18,087 nt of DNA from Pseudomonadota bacterium (GTDB lineage Bacteria > Pseudomonadota > Alphaproteobacteria > Sphingomonadales > Sphingomonadaceae). Where the stretch lies: assembly GCA_023390415.1 (NCBI GenBank), contig JAEWCW010000090.1, positions 1 through 18,087 of the forward strand. Reading direction: 5' to 3'. A program made the position numbers and the translations under genes. The notes beneath the pieces were generated by a model. That model had not been told where the DNA came from, made no database searches, and worked only from the letters and a program-made list of their open reading frames with translations. Positions 1 to 7,429 of the stretch are shown here, in pieces (position 1 is the first letter of the stretch; each line of letters begins with the position of its first letter).

Positions 1-90
1 ATGGAGCTCATCCGCCAGTCCCGCCTATCGGTGTCGCCGGTGCGGGACGAGGAATGGGCGGCCGTGCTTGGGCTGGGCCGAGCGGCCTGA
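1..90 (+). CDS. EVE domain-containing protein, C-terminal end (partial)
   Basis: Only the last 29 codons lie in the window, closing with TGA at 88-90. The tail contains LIRQSRLSVSPV and EEWAAVLGLG, which resembles the C-terminus of bacterial EVE-domain proteins (thymocyte nuclear protein 1-like, PUA-related fold). EVE domains are thought to bind modified bases in DNA or RNA. The first codon here is ATG, but in this family it falls inside the last part of the domain, so the true start is almost certainly upstream of the window. The gene converges on the minus-strand gene ending at 146, with 55 bases between them. The family call rests on a short tail, so it is moderate. Confidence 0.6.
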   Translation: MELIRQSRLSVSPVRDEEWAAVLGLGRAA

Positions 91-145
91 GCGCGGACTG
101 ACCGCAATGCTGTGAGCGCCGGTCGTGTCCGCGAGGCCCTCGATC

Positions 146-784
146 CTAGGTAAACCGGCAATAGTGATAATCGCCCCTGAGACGGTAGCAGACGACGAGG
201 TCGCCGCCGAACACGTCCGTGATCGGGTCTTGAGCGACAGGGCGGCCGGTGGCCCAGTCCAAGCCTCTGGCGCGCATCACTTCGCCGGTCGAATCGAAGA
301 CGATTCCGCTCCAATTGTCGAGCAGCCCCACCGGATCGAAGGCAATGCGCACCGGCGGGCCGGCATCGACAAAGTATCGGATGCCCGCATGCTCTCCCGC
401 GGCGCTGGTCCCCAGCGCGCGGTCGACCCGGTCGACGATCTCCTCATAATGCGAGCGGTTGAGGATCAGCCGGGTCCATGCGCCGGACAGCTTGCCCGCG
501 GCAACTGCCGGCCCGAGCGAGGCGAGCGCGAGGAAGGCCAGCGCTGGCGCAGCAAGCGCGACGAGGATGCGCTCGCGCCACGTCGAGCAGAGAAGCGCGA
601 GTTTGATACCGACGATGACAAGAAGGATCGTACCGACGGCAAGCCCGGCGAGGTAAGGAATCGCGCCCACCATCACGACCGCGACGGAAGCGTCCGGCGC
701 CCACCACTGAGAGAATCCGACCGCCGACGGAAGTGATACCATCAAGGCGAAGAACAGCATTGTGTGCCGGAGATGCTCCCTCAT
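146..784 (-). CDS. Membrane protein of unknown function
   Basis: I do not recognise this 212-residue protein. The ATG at 784 is chosen because hydrophobic segments begin right after it (MREHLRHTMLFFALMVSL); the same frame stays open much further upstream, but that extension is arginine-rich low-complexity sequence typical of a GC-rich shadow. No clear Shine-Dalgarno sequence precedes the start. The first 100 residues hold about three membrane segments, around residues 9-27, 32-60 and 70-90. The last 110 residues look soluble and end with VVCYRLRGDYHYCRFT. It is the last gene of a minus-strand trio with 916-1461 and 1574-2251, 131 bases below its neighbour, so co-transcription is possible but not shown. 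Confidence 0.6.
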   Translation of the reverse strand: MREHLRHTMLFFALMVSLPSAVGFSQWWAPDASVAVVMVGAIPYLAGLAVGTILLVIVGIKLALLCSTWRERILVALAAPALAFLALASLGPAVAAGKLSGAWTRLILNRSHYEEIVDRVDRALGTSAAGEHAGIRYFVDAGPPVRIAFDPVGLLDNWSGIVFDSTGEVMRARGLDWATGRPVAQDPITDVFGGDLVVCYRLRGDYHYCRFT

Positions 785-915
785 CCGCGCATCGTCGATC
801 GCGAGAGCCTGTACCGGTCGCCGCTCCACCCCAGCCGCCGCTCTCCTTCGCAAGCACCGCCTCCAGCAACGGAGTCGTCGCGCCGAGGCGCCGCTGCCGT
901 TTGCGCGTCGCTTCC

Positions 916-1461
916 TCACGCGGCCTCCCGCGCCCTCCCCGCGGCGATCCGGAACAGGAGCGCCGCGACCAGCCAGCCACCCGAGGTGATGATGCTGAAC
1001 ACCGCGCCGCGGGGATCCTGGGCGTAGCCGACCGCGCCGATCGCGATCTGGCCGGCGCCGGCCGCCAGCATCACCGCCGCCATGCCGGCCGCGCGGAAGC
1101 GGGCAATGGCGGTGCCGAGAAGGGCGAGCGGGATGAGCCCGATGAACAGCAGATTGTACCCATTGTCCTCGTTGCCGATCATCCCGACCGCGCCGTTCGC
1201 CCAAATGAGGAACAGGCCGGAGAGCACCGCCAGCGCCGCGCCGCCGCGCCAGGCCCAGTCGCGCGAGCTTCGCACCGCCAGCTCGAGGCAAAGCCCGACC
1301 ACGCCGAACAGCAGGCCGGCGAAGATGAAGTCCCCCGCCGACCAGTTCACTTCGCTGGTGAAGCGCATCGCGACGAACGGCGCCGCGAGCAGGGCCACCG
1401 CCCCGCCCCAGCCGATCGCCCGCCAGTTCAGCCCCCGCCGCGTCTCCCCGATGCTCGTCAT
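916..1461 (-). CDS. Multi-pass membrane protein of unknown function
   Basis: A 181-residue protein with about five hydrophobic segments: roughly residues 17-32, 44-60, 72-90, 102-117, and 120 to the C-terminus in two spans. It starts MTSIGETRRGLNWRAIGWGG and ends AGRAREAA. The ATG at 1461 is preferred over an upstream in-frame start at 1560 because an AAAGG sits nine bases before it and the extra 33 residues look non-coding. Similar small membrane proteins (with motifs such as FVAMRFTSEVNW) are, to my knowledge, common hypothetical proteins in sphingomonads, with no assigned role. It lies between the glycosyltransferase-like gene and the membrane protein at 146-784, all on the minus strand. 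Confidence 0.75.
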   Translation of the reverse strand: MTSIGETRRGLNWRAIGWGGAVALLAAPFVAMRFTSEVNWSAGDFIFAGLLFGVVGLCLELAVRSSRDWAWRGGAALAVLSGLFLIWANGAVGMIGNEDNGYNLLFIGLIPLALLGTAIARFRAAGMAAVMLAAGAGQIAIGAVGYAQDPRGAVFSIITSGGWLVAALLFRIAAGRAREAA

Positions 1462-1573
1462 GTCCCAGTGCCTTTCGCTTGTCCGAACGTGGCCCCGGGA
1501 TGCCCCGGCGCGCCCGTGAGAGTCATGAGCAAAGGCTGAGCAATCGCTGAAAAGCCGCACCGGCGGCGGATGG

Positions 1574-2251
1574 TCAGCCCGACTGGACCGGCGGCGGAGT
1601 CCAGCGCGCGCGGTCGTTCCAGGCGTCGGCGTTCATGAAGACCCGCTCGCCGATATGGCCGATCTGGGCGGACAGGCGATGATCGACGAAGGCGGGCAGC
1701 CCGGCCGCTTTCAGCTTCAGGAAGAAATAGCCGTCCTCGCCGTTGATGTCCGGCGCGAACCAGGGCCCGGGGATGGCCGAGAAGACCTCAGTGCTCATCA
1801 GGCAGACGCCGAGCCCCATCGAGTCGACCGGCTCGAGCAGGCCGTCGCGGGCCTTGGCCTCGCTGGTCCAGACGAACTCGGGGGTCGCGCCCCCGAGCCT
1901 GAGCGCGGTCGGGCCGGTCGGGTCGGTCCGCCGGGCATAGTTGCAGCCGACCACCTTGGCGCCGGGCATGTGGCGGAAGAGCTGCCGGAGCGTGTCCGGC
2001 GGGAAGGTGTGATCGGTATCGAGCCACAAGATGTAATCGGCGCGGCCGCTGAGCGCGATCTCGGCGAGCGTCTGGCGGTTGAGCGCGACGTTCGAGCTGC
2101 TCGCCATCAGCATGCGCAGCTCGGGCTGGACCCGCTCGCCGCCTTCCGCCCGCAGCCCTTCGCGCGCGACGTGGATGAGGAGATTGGCGAGGCAGTAGGT
2201 GTACTGCGCCTTGGTGTCTCCGAAGGCCGGAGAGCAGATCGCTATTCGCAT
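1574..2251 (-). CDS. Glycosyltransferase-like protein (GT-A fold, family 2-like)
   Basis: A 225-residue soluble protein. The N-terminal strand MRIAICSPAF is followed by SSSNVALNRQTLAE, the strand ADYILWLDTD with a DxD-type metal/nucleotide-sugar site at D78-T79-D80, then VVGCNYARRT and NGEDGYFFLKLKAAG. This order is typical of GT-A glycosyltransferases, which move a sugar from a nucleotide-sugar donor to an acceptor. No membrane segment is visible. The ATG at 2251 places the first strand at the very N-terminus; an in-frame GTG at 2266 next to a GGGATGGG would add five residues and cannot be excluded. Acceptor and pathway are unknown, as the two downstream membrane proteins are uncharacterised. 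No capsule or LPS genes are adjacent. Confidence 0.78.
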   Translation of the reverse strand: MRIAICSPAFGDTKAQYTYCLANLLIHVAREGLRAEGGERVQPELRMLMASSSNVALNRQTLAEIALSGRADYILWLDTDHTFPPDTLRQLFRHMPGAKVVGCNYARRTDPTGPTALRLGGATPEFVWTSEAKARDGLLEPVDSMGLGVCLMSTEVFSAIPGPWFAPDINGEDGYFFLKLKAAGLPAFVDHRLSAQIGHIGERVFMNADAWNDRARWTPPPVQSG

Positions 2252-2281
2252 CGCGCGGCTCGGCACCCCATCCCGGCAGCT

Positions 2282-2315
2282 CAGCCCCGCACTAGAGGCG
2301 CCGAGGCCGGGGCTG
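2282..2315. repeat. Inverted repeat in the divergent 2252-2418 gap
   Basis: CAGCCCCG at 2282-2289 is exactly matched by CGGGGCTG at 2308-2315, with 18 bases between the arms. It sits in the divergent gap between the glycosyltransferase-like gene (minus) and the lipoprotein gene (plus). It could be an operator or mRNA stem-loop, but an eight-base G/C palindrome is not rare in DNA of this composition. Confidence 0.3.
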
Positions 2316-2418
2316 TCAATGTCCGGGCCGGCGCGGCTGCACGACGCCCGGCCGCCATCCGTGATATGGTTCCCCTCCGCTCAGGCGGACCCTGCCGGCC
2401 AGAGGGGGATTGAGGGAC

Positions 2419-3018
2419 ATGGACAGGAAGACGATCATCGCCGCGCTCGCGCCCGCCTTGATGCTTGCGGCCTGCGGGGGCACGGACGGCGCTTCGAACG
2501 AGACGGCGTCCGGTCGACCGGCCGATGCGCCGAATGCGATGGCGGCTCCGGCGCCCGGCCCGGCGCCCGGCACGGCGCCCGCCAATGCGGCAGCCGGCGC
2601 GACTGACGGGGCCCCGGACCGCGGACCGCCCGCGCTGACGCCGGAGGCCGAGCGCGGGGTCGAGGGCGCGCGCAATCTCCTCCTCACCTTCGCCCGGGCG
2701 ATCGAGCGGAAGGACTTCGCCGCCGCCTGGTCCCTGCTCAGCCCGGCGGACCGGCAAAGATGGAGCCGGCCGGACTTCGCCGCCATGTTCGCGGACCTGG
2801 AGGGGATCGCGGTCGCCGTCCCCGACGGAATGATGGAAGGCGCCGCCGGCTCGAGCTTCTACGCCGCGCCCGTCACCATCTCCGGCCGCGACCCCGCGGG
2901 ACGCCCGATCCGCTTCGAAGGCCGGGCGACGCTCCGCCGGGTCAACGACGTCCCCGGCGCCACCCCAGCCCAGCTGCGCTGGCACTTCGAGACCCTGACT
3001 CTCGACTGGACCCACTAG
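2419..3018 (+). CDS. Putative lipoprotein with Ala/Pro linker and NTF2-like domain
   Basis: A 199-residue exported lipoprotein. MDRKTIIAALAPALMLAAC gives a positive N-terminus, hydrophobic core and LAAC lipobox, with the acylated cysteine at residue 19. A low-complexity Ala/Pro/Gly linker follows to about residue 70. The folded part contains RNLLLTFARAIERKDFAAAW and LSPADRQRWSRPDF, resembling the first helices of small NTF2/SnoaL-like domains, and ends in HFETLTLDWTH. The ATG at 2419 is preferred over the TTG at 2410 because it starts the signal peptide directly and has GAGGGGGA upstream. Likely anchored on the periplasmic side of a membrane. Function unknown; the fold assignment is tentative. 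Confidence 0.75.
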   Translation: MDRKTIIAALAPALMLAACGGTDGASNETASGRPADAPNAMAAPAPGPAPGTAPANAAAGATDGAPDRGPPALTPEAERGVEGARNLLLTFARAIERKDFAAAWSLLSPADRQRWSRPDFAAMFADLEGIAVAVPDGMMEGAAGSSFYAAPVTISGRDPAGRPIRFEGRATLRRVNDVPGATPAQLRWHFETLTLDWTH

Positions 3019-3055
3019 GCGCCGATCGCCCCATGGGAACGCGAGGGGGCGCGGC

Positions 3056-3086
3056 GCGAATGGTCACCAATGGTCGCACTGACGGG
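3056..3086 (+). repeat. 31-base dispersed repeat, copy 1 (tandem half-site form aatGGtc)
   Basis: This matches 17897-17927 at 29 of 31 positions, same strand. It contains a tandem ten-base period: AATGGTCACC then AATGGTCGCA, followed by CTGACGGG. In the other copy both half-sites read AATGTTC instead of AATGGTC, so the only two differences fall at the same place in each half. It lies 38 bases after the lipoprotein stop codon. Confidence 0.7.
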
Positions 3087-3223
3087 GGTGTTTTTCCGAC
3101 ATGTGGCGGGGGCCTTCTTCGGGATCTTGGGCCCTCTCCTGCTTCTCTCCTCTCCTTTCCCCCCAGGCCGAGTCGCTTCGGCCGATCTTATGTCTGAGGA
3201 CGGGTGCTGTAGGAAAGAGATTT

Positions 3224-3238
3224 GTTCGCGCAATGTTC
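3224..3238. promoter_or_regulatory. Candidate LexA (SOS) box, exact GTTC-N7-GTTC
   Basis: GTTC at 3224-3227 and GTTC at 3235-3238 are separated by seven bases (GCGCAAT). This is the established alphaproteobacterial LexA consensus. It lies 119 bases before the STAND gene start. By chance an exact match on either strand is expected about once per 33 kb of random DNA, so position and the second site matter more than the match alone. Confidence 0.45.
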
Positions 3239-3274
3239 CCGTGCGCAGCGCCGCCGACGGCGAAGCCGACGTTT

Positions 3275-3289
3275 GTCCGATGTTTGTTC
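3275..3289. promoter_or_regulatory. Second, degenerate LexA-like box GTCC-N7-GTTC
   Basis: GTCC at 3275-3278 and GTTC at 3286-3289, with seven bases between, differ from the consensus at one position. It starts 51 bases after the first site, close to five helical turns, and its end touches a TTGACC at 3290-3295 that resembles a sigma-70 -35 element. A repressor bound here would overlap that promoter. Confidence 0.35.
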
Positions 3290-3319
3290 TTGACCATAGA
3301 GGCGTCGGTGCCGCATCTT
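3290..3319 (+). promoter_or_regulatory. Possible promoter of the STAND gene
   Basis: TTGACC at 3290-3295 matches five of six bases of the -35 consensus. The best -10 candidates after 17-18 bases (GCATCT or CATCTT near 3313-3319) are poor, so this is a weak call that rests on the -35 and on its abutment with the LexA-like box. Confidence 0.25.
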
Positions 3320-3356
3320 CTCGGGAGGTTCCTACGAACTGCCGATAATCATCACT

Positions 3357-6300
3357 ATGAGCCCACAGCCTTTCATTGCACGTCAGCTTTCGTATTTTCT
3401 CGACGGCAACGAAAAGATAATCTCGCATACTGAGTTGCTCGACCTTCCTCAGAACCTCGTTATTTTGGGCGAGGCCGGGATGGGCAAAAGCCGCTTACTC
3501 GAGGAACTATCCAAAGGTGGCTTAAGACGTTTGAGCGCCCGGCGCCTCATAAGCGCACCCGATGCCAGTAGGCTTGTAGAGGGCGATACCCGAGTCCTCA
3601 TTGATGCTCTCGACGAGACACCTGCCTTTGCTGAGGGTGGCGTTGTTGACCAGGTCGTCGCTACGTTGGAGCATGCGGGCATTGTGCAGTTCGCCATCGC
3701 GTGCCGAGCCGAAGATTGGCAGGCCTCGACCGCCAGATCGATCATCACGGAGATATTTGGTAATCCCCCGCTGGAGTTACGCCTTCGGCCATTCGGTGAA
3801 CGGCAGATAACTGATTTCCTCGCCGACGAGTTGGGACCTGAGCGCGCCAGTCATGTAGTGCAAACTTACCAAAAGCGTGGCTTCGGAGAATGGCTCGGCA
3901 ATCCGCAGACGTTGATCATGCTTGCGGCTGTGGCGAAAAGTGGCGAACTGCCACAAACAACATCGGCTCTTTTCGAGACTTACATCAATTTGAGCCTGCC
4001 TGAGGCTAATCCTTTGCGACGCCAACAGCGACGCGAAATACCTCGTCAGGCAGCGCTGGACACCCTCGGAGCCGCCTTTGCTGCGCTCATTCTGTCAGGC
4101 AAATCGGCTCTCGCGAAGGCAGCAGCAGACTTCTTCGAGGAAGACCTTCGGCTTTCGGAGCTCGGTCGTCTACCCGGCTTCAGCGATTGGACAGGAGTGT
4201 CGGGCAATCGGCTCGTGAAAATGTATGGCGGCGATAGCGATCGCCTGACCTATGCCCACAGACGGATTGGTGAATGGCTCGGCGCGCAGTGGCTTGCACG
4301 GTATGCTGATAGCGAGCGTGTGCGTGCTCGGCTTTTCGCTTCGTTCACAGTGCGCGGCATCGTGCCGGCCAGCTTGCGTGGCCTGTTCGCCTGGCTGTCG
4401 CTCGATTCCAAACTTTCCCTACGGGTAATTGCCACCGACCCGATGGCCGTGATCGAATACGGCGACGCCGACGTCCTGCATGATAGGGAGGCGCGCGCCC
4501 TGCTCGATGCTCTCGAAGCGCTGTCGGTCCAGGATCCTTGGTTTGCCGGGTGGGGTGACTTCCGCGCGAAGGCATTAGTGCGAGCGGGGCTGCTGCCTGA
4601 GACTCTCAGTGCCGTTCTTGATGCGGGTCGCGCAGCTCGGCTACGCCTCTTGTTAGTGCGCCAATTCCACGGGGAGACACTAGAACCAAATATCTCACGT
4701 AAATTGATGCAGCTGGCACTCGACGAAGACACGTTTTATGCGCTTCGTGAAGACGCCGCAAAAACTTTGGTGGGCAATCTTTCATCAGCCGAGATGGCAA
4801 ATTTCGCGGAGGACCTGCGCTGCCAGGGCTCCCATGATGCCACGCGTTTGGCCGCCTTGATTATTCTGCAGGCTGGCATCGAGAACTTCGAAAACGAGCA
4901 GGTGGTAGAGACGATCTTCGCCGCGTGCGGCCATTCGATCAGCGCAGTTCCGGCCGAGGGTGAAGACCCAATGGCGGCGCGGGCATGGGGCTACCGACAG
5001 GGAATCCCCGACGCTCGCTTGGATGCCGTTCTCGATTTGATCGCGGACTACGCCATCGCTCTCCTCCCCAAGCATCGTAGTCTGGAATCGGCCGACATAA
5101 TTAACCTCGGCGATGCCCTAATCGCGCGCAGGCTCCGCCTGGGGCCTGTGGAGCCAATCCGCCTTTTGCGTTGGCTGGAGGCGTTTAGCGGAAGGGACAG
5201 CTATGTGGCCGAAGACGAAAAAGCAATATCGTTATATTTGCGAGATCATGGTGAGGTACGTCAGGAAATCCAGCGAATCTGGTTGGGGGGAAAGAACGAC
5301 GAGGACGCGTTTTTCAAAGCTTCTTACGGACTCACCCGAATCCACAAGGATCTTGAATTTACCGATGACGACCTTGCTAAGTTTCTTACTAGCGTCCCAG
5401 CGGATTTTAAGGGATGGCGCACTGCCGCCCACCTCATCAAGCACTCATCCACCGAGGGGAGAAAGAGCCGCGCGGCATTGGGCCGTTTTTTCAACAGTAA
5501 CGAACATTACGAGAGCTTCATCAGCGGTCTCATTGACCCGCCCAAGGCAGATTGGGAAATCGAGCGAGAGAAGCGGGCGGCATTTCGCCAAGCCAACCAG
5601 GACAGGCGCTGGGCCGATTTCCGCAAGGGAATGGCCGCGGAACAAGATGAACTGGAGCAGGGCCGCTTTGGTGTCATCCGCCAAGGAGCGACCGTTTATC
5701 TAGGTCGATTTTCGGACCTGCGCGACTTTAGAACGGCGCAGGATCGACTAGACGCTCTTTGCGGTCCGCAGCTTACATCATCGGTGTTGCGGGGCCTAGA
5801 GGTGTACCTCAACATCTTGCCGCCCTACCCAAATGCTGAACGCATTGCCCAAGACTATGCGCGAAACCGAGTTTGGAACACGCGTCATGTCTTGGTCGCT
5901 GCGCTCGCGGAGCGAGTGAAACAACGCGGTTCGATCGAGCCGTTAACGACCGACCAGATGGTCGCTGCTCAACTGCACATTGCGCACGGGACACCTTCGG
6001 GAGACGAATGGAAGCCTCTCAAGGAAGCGGTCTGGACGGCGCTAATTGCACGGCCCGACGCTTTCGAGCGGTATGTCCGGTTGCTTGTGGAACCTTGCCT
6101 CCGCCGGAAACACGAAATCATCATGGGCCTTTACGACGTCCTCCACGAAGGCAGGGATGCACACCCTGAGATGGTCCTCCGATTAGCACAGGAATGGTTG
6201 CAGCGGTTCCCACGCATGCATTCTCGTCCGGAGGCCGAACTGATGGATGTCCTTCTGGCCGGCCGAGAGTACGGGGCTATGCGCGCTCTTGTGCAACGGC

Positions 6301-7334
6301 GGCTGCGAATGAAAACGCTCGACCAAGGCCGCCGACGGAATTGGCAAGCGGCCGGGCTTATTTGCGATTTTGAACGCTACGCAACTAAGCTTACCATCCT
6401 AGATGGCGATGAGCCTCTCTTCTGGGCGATCCGGGAACGCCTCGGCGCCCGGCGCCCCTATGATCACGCGCTGGATAATGTCCCCATTCGATTGGCTAGC
6501 TGGCTTGTTGAGCACTTCCGTTTTGCTTTCCCAGTGGAGGAGCGTCCTCCCGGCGTCACATCAGGCGACACCAACACATGGGATGCGACCGAGGCAATGC
6601 TTCGGTTAATAGATCGGATCGGTAGCGACACTTCTGCAGAGGCGGGGGAACTACTGAGGATGCTCAGCGAGACCCGCGACGGCTATCGTGAACGGATCGT
6701 TGCGGTGCTGGCAGAGTACAATCGGAATTGTGCCGAGAATGCGCGGGCAACGATGGACGTAAATAGTCTCACCGCGCTTCTTGCAGACGGTCCACCCACC
6801 AGCCTGCCGGACTTGCAGGCAAAGCTACTCAATCTCCTCGATAGAGTGGAAGCGCAGGCCAAGAGTAACGACACAGACAGTTGGGTGACGTTCTTTCGAG
6901 ACGACCGCAGGACCCCCCACGACGAAGAACACTGCCGCGACCGTGTCATTGACATGTTACGGCAGCATGAATGGACGATCCAGTTCAGCCCCGAGAAGCA
7001 TCTCGGCGACAACCGCGAGGGCGATATCGCCTGCGAGTACGGGAATTTGCACCTTCCGATCGAGGTGAAGGGACAATGGCACAAGGATTTGTGGAAGGCC
7101 GCCGATGAACAGCTCGCAGCCCAGCAGGCGGTCGATCACCGCGCGGCTGGGCATGGTATCCTCCTAGTTCTTTGGTTCGGAGCTAACGGCAAGAACTTGA
7201 TGGGTCCGCCGCGCGGGTCGTCCATTGATACGCCGACTGACGCACAGGGCTTGGAGCGATCACTAACCGCGTGGAGCAAGGTCGCACGTAACGGGCGTGT
7301 GCGCGTAAGGGTGCTCGACTTGTCCCGTTCCTAG
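3357..7334 (+). CDS. Large STAND/NACHT-like NTPase with C-terminal PD-(D/E)XK nuclease domain; candidate defence effector
   Basis: A 1325-residue protein. Residues 30-316 form a STAND-type P-loop NTPase: Walker A GEAGMGKS (38-45), Walker B VLIDALDE (80-87), a sensor-like ACRAEDW (115-121), LRLRPFGERQITDFL (141-155), and YAHRRIGEWLGAQWLA (299-314), matching the F/YxHxxxxEY/W motif ending NACHT winged-helix regions. Residues 320-1170 look mostly helical without catalytic motifs, with a charged stretch near 730-765; this is the likely sensor/scaffold. Residues 1185-1290 fit a PD-(D/E)XK nuclease: acidic helix D1189-E1191, D1223 in REGDIAC, E1236-V-K1238 in LPIEVKGQ, then helix EQLAAQQ and strand GILLVLWFG. 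STAND proteins commonly oligomerise on sensing a trigger; the nuclease would then cut DNA. That role is inferred. No good Shine-Dalgarno precedes the ATG, the only standard start before Walker A; GGGAGG lies 28 bases upstream. GC is far below neighbouring genes, suggesting transfer. No partner gene is adjacent. Confidence 0.85.
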   Translation: MSPQPFIARQLSYFLDGNEKIISHTELLDLPQNLVILGEAGMGKSRLLEELSKGGLRRLSARRLISAPDASRLVEGDTRVLIDALDETPAFAEGGVVDQVVATLEHAGIVQFAIACRAEDWQASTARSIITEIFGNPPLELRLRPFGERQITDFLADELGPERASHVVQTYQKRGFGEWLGNPQTLIMLAAVAKSGELPQTTSALFETYINLSLPEANPLRRQQRREIPRQAALDTLGAAFAALILSGKSALAKAAADFFEEDLRLSELGRLPGFSDWTGVSGNRLVKMYGGDSDRLTYAHRRIGEWLGAQWLARYADSERVRARLFASFTVRGIVPASLRGLFAWLSLDSKLSLRVIATDPMAVIEYGDADVLHDREARALLDALEALSVQDPWFAGWGDFRAKALVRAGLLPETLSAVLDAGRAARLRLLLVRQFHGETLEPNISRKLMQLALDEDTFYALREDAAKTLVGNLSSAEMANFAEDLRCQGSHDATRLAALIILQAGIENFENEQVVETIFAACGHSISAVPAEGEDPMAARAWGYRQGIPDARLDAVLDLIADYAIALLPKHRSLESADIINLGDALIARRLRLGPVEPIRLLRWLEAFSGRDSYVAEDEKAISLYLRDHGEVRQEIQRIWLGGKNDEDAFFKASYGLTRIHKDLEFTDDDLAKFLTSVPADFKGWRTAAHLIKHSSTEGRKSRAALGRFFNSNEHYESFISGLIDPPKADWEIEREKRAAFRQANQDRRWADFRKGMAAEQDELEQGRFGVIRQGATVYLGRFSDLRDFRTAQDRLDALCGPQLTSSVLRGLEVYLNILPPYPNAERIAQDYARNRVWNTRHVLVAALAERVKQRGSIEPLTTDQMVAAQLHIAHGTPSGDEWKPLKEAVWTALIARPDAFERYVRLLVEPCLRRKHEIIMGLYDVLHEGRDAHPEMVLRLAQEWLQRFPRMHSRPEAELMDVLLAGREYGAMRALVQRRLRMKTLDQGRRRNWQAAGLICDFERYATKLTILDGDEPLFWAIRERLGARRPYDHALDNVPIRLASWLVEHFRFAFPVEERPPGVTSGDTNTWDATEAMLRLIDRIGSDTSAEAGELLRMLSETRDGYRERIVAVLAEYNRNCAENARATMDVNSLTALLADGPPTSLPDLQAKLLNLLDRVEAQAKSNDTDSWVTFFRDDRRTPHDEEHCRDRVIDMLRQHEWTIQFSPEKHLGDNREGDIACEYGNLHLPIEVKGQWHKDLWKAADEQLAAQQAVDHRAAGHGILLVLWFGANGKNLMGPPRGSSIDTPTDAQGLERSLTAWSKVARNGRVRVRVLDLSRS

Positions 7335-7345
7335 GGCTGCGCGGG

Positions 7346-7374
7346 GCTAAGCTGTCTCGGCTTTCCGGCTTAGC
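7346..7374. terminator. Possible stem-loop terminator after the STAND gene
   Basis: GCTAAGC at 7346-7352 pairs perfectly with GCTTAGC at 7368-7374, and an inner CGG/CCG pair (7358-7360 with 7365-7367) can tighten the loop. It begins 12 bases after the stop codon. No T-run follows, so intrinsic termination is uncertain. The next gene converges from the minus strand. Confidence 0.4.
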
Positions 7375-7429
7375 GCTTGCGTCAGATATGCTCGCTTTCA
7401 CAATGCTGGCGCATTGTTGCCGCTCGCTT

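Larger units (their letters stand above)
3019..3356 (+). other. 338-base intergenic region upstream of the STAND gene
   Basis: No convincing gene is seen. It holds, in order, one copy of a 31-base repeat (3056-3086), a C/T-rich stretch (about 3115-3170), an exact GTTC-N7-GTTC at 3224-3238, a GTCC-N7-GTTC at 3275-3289, a TTGACC at 3290-3295 that could be a -35 element, and GGGAGG at 3323-3328. Open frames crossing it (for example 3070-3348) have no family resemblance or good ribosome-binding site. Confidence 0.7.

Noticed and set aside
146..1291. Single 381-codon minus-strand gene spanning both membrane proteins
   Set aside because: Its first 169 codons are an Arg/Gly-rich out-of-frame reading of the 916-1461 gene. 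Only the part from 784 onward looks like protein.
3070..3348. 92-codon frame with a hydrophobic start in the gap before the STAND gene
   Set aside because: It begins inside the dispersed repeat, has no ribosome-binding site, and the rest is unremarkable. It would also cover the SOS-like sites and promoter.
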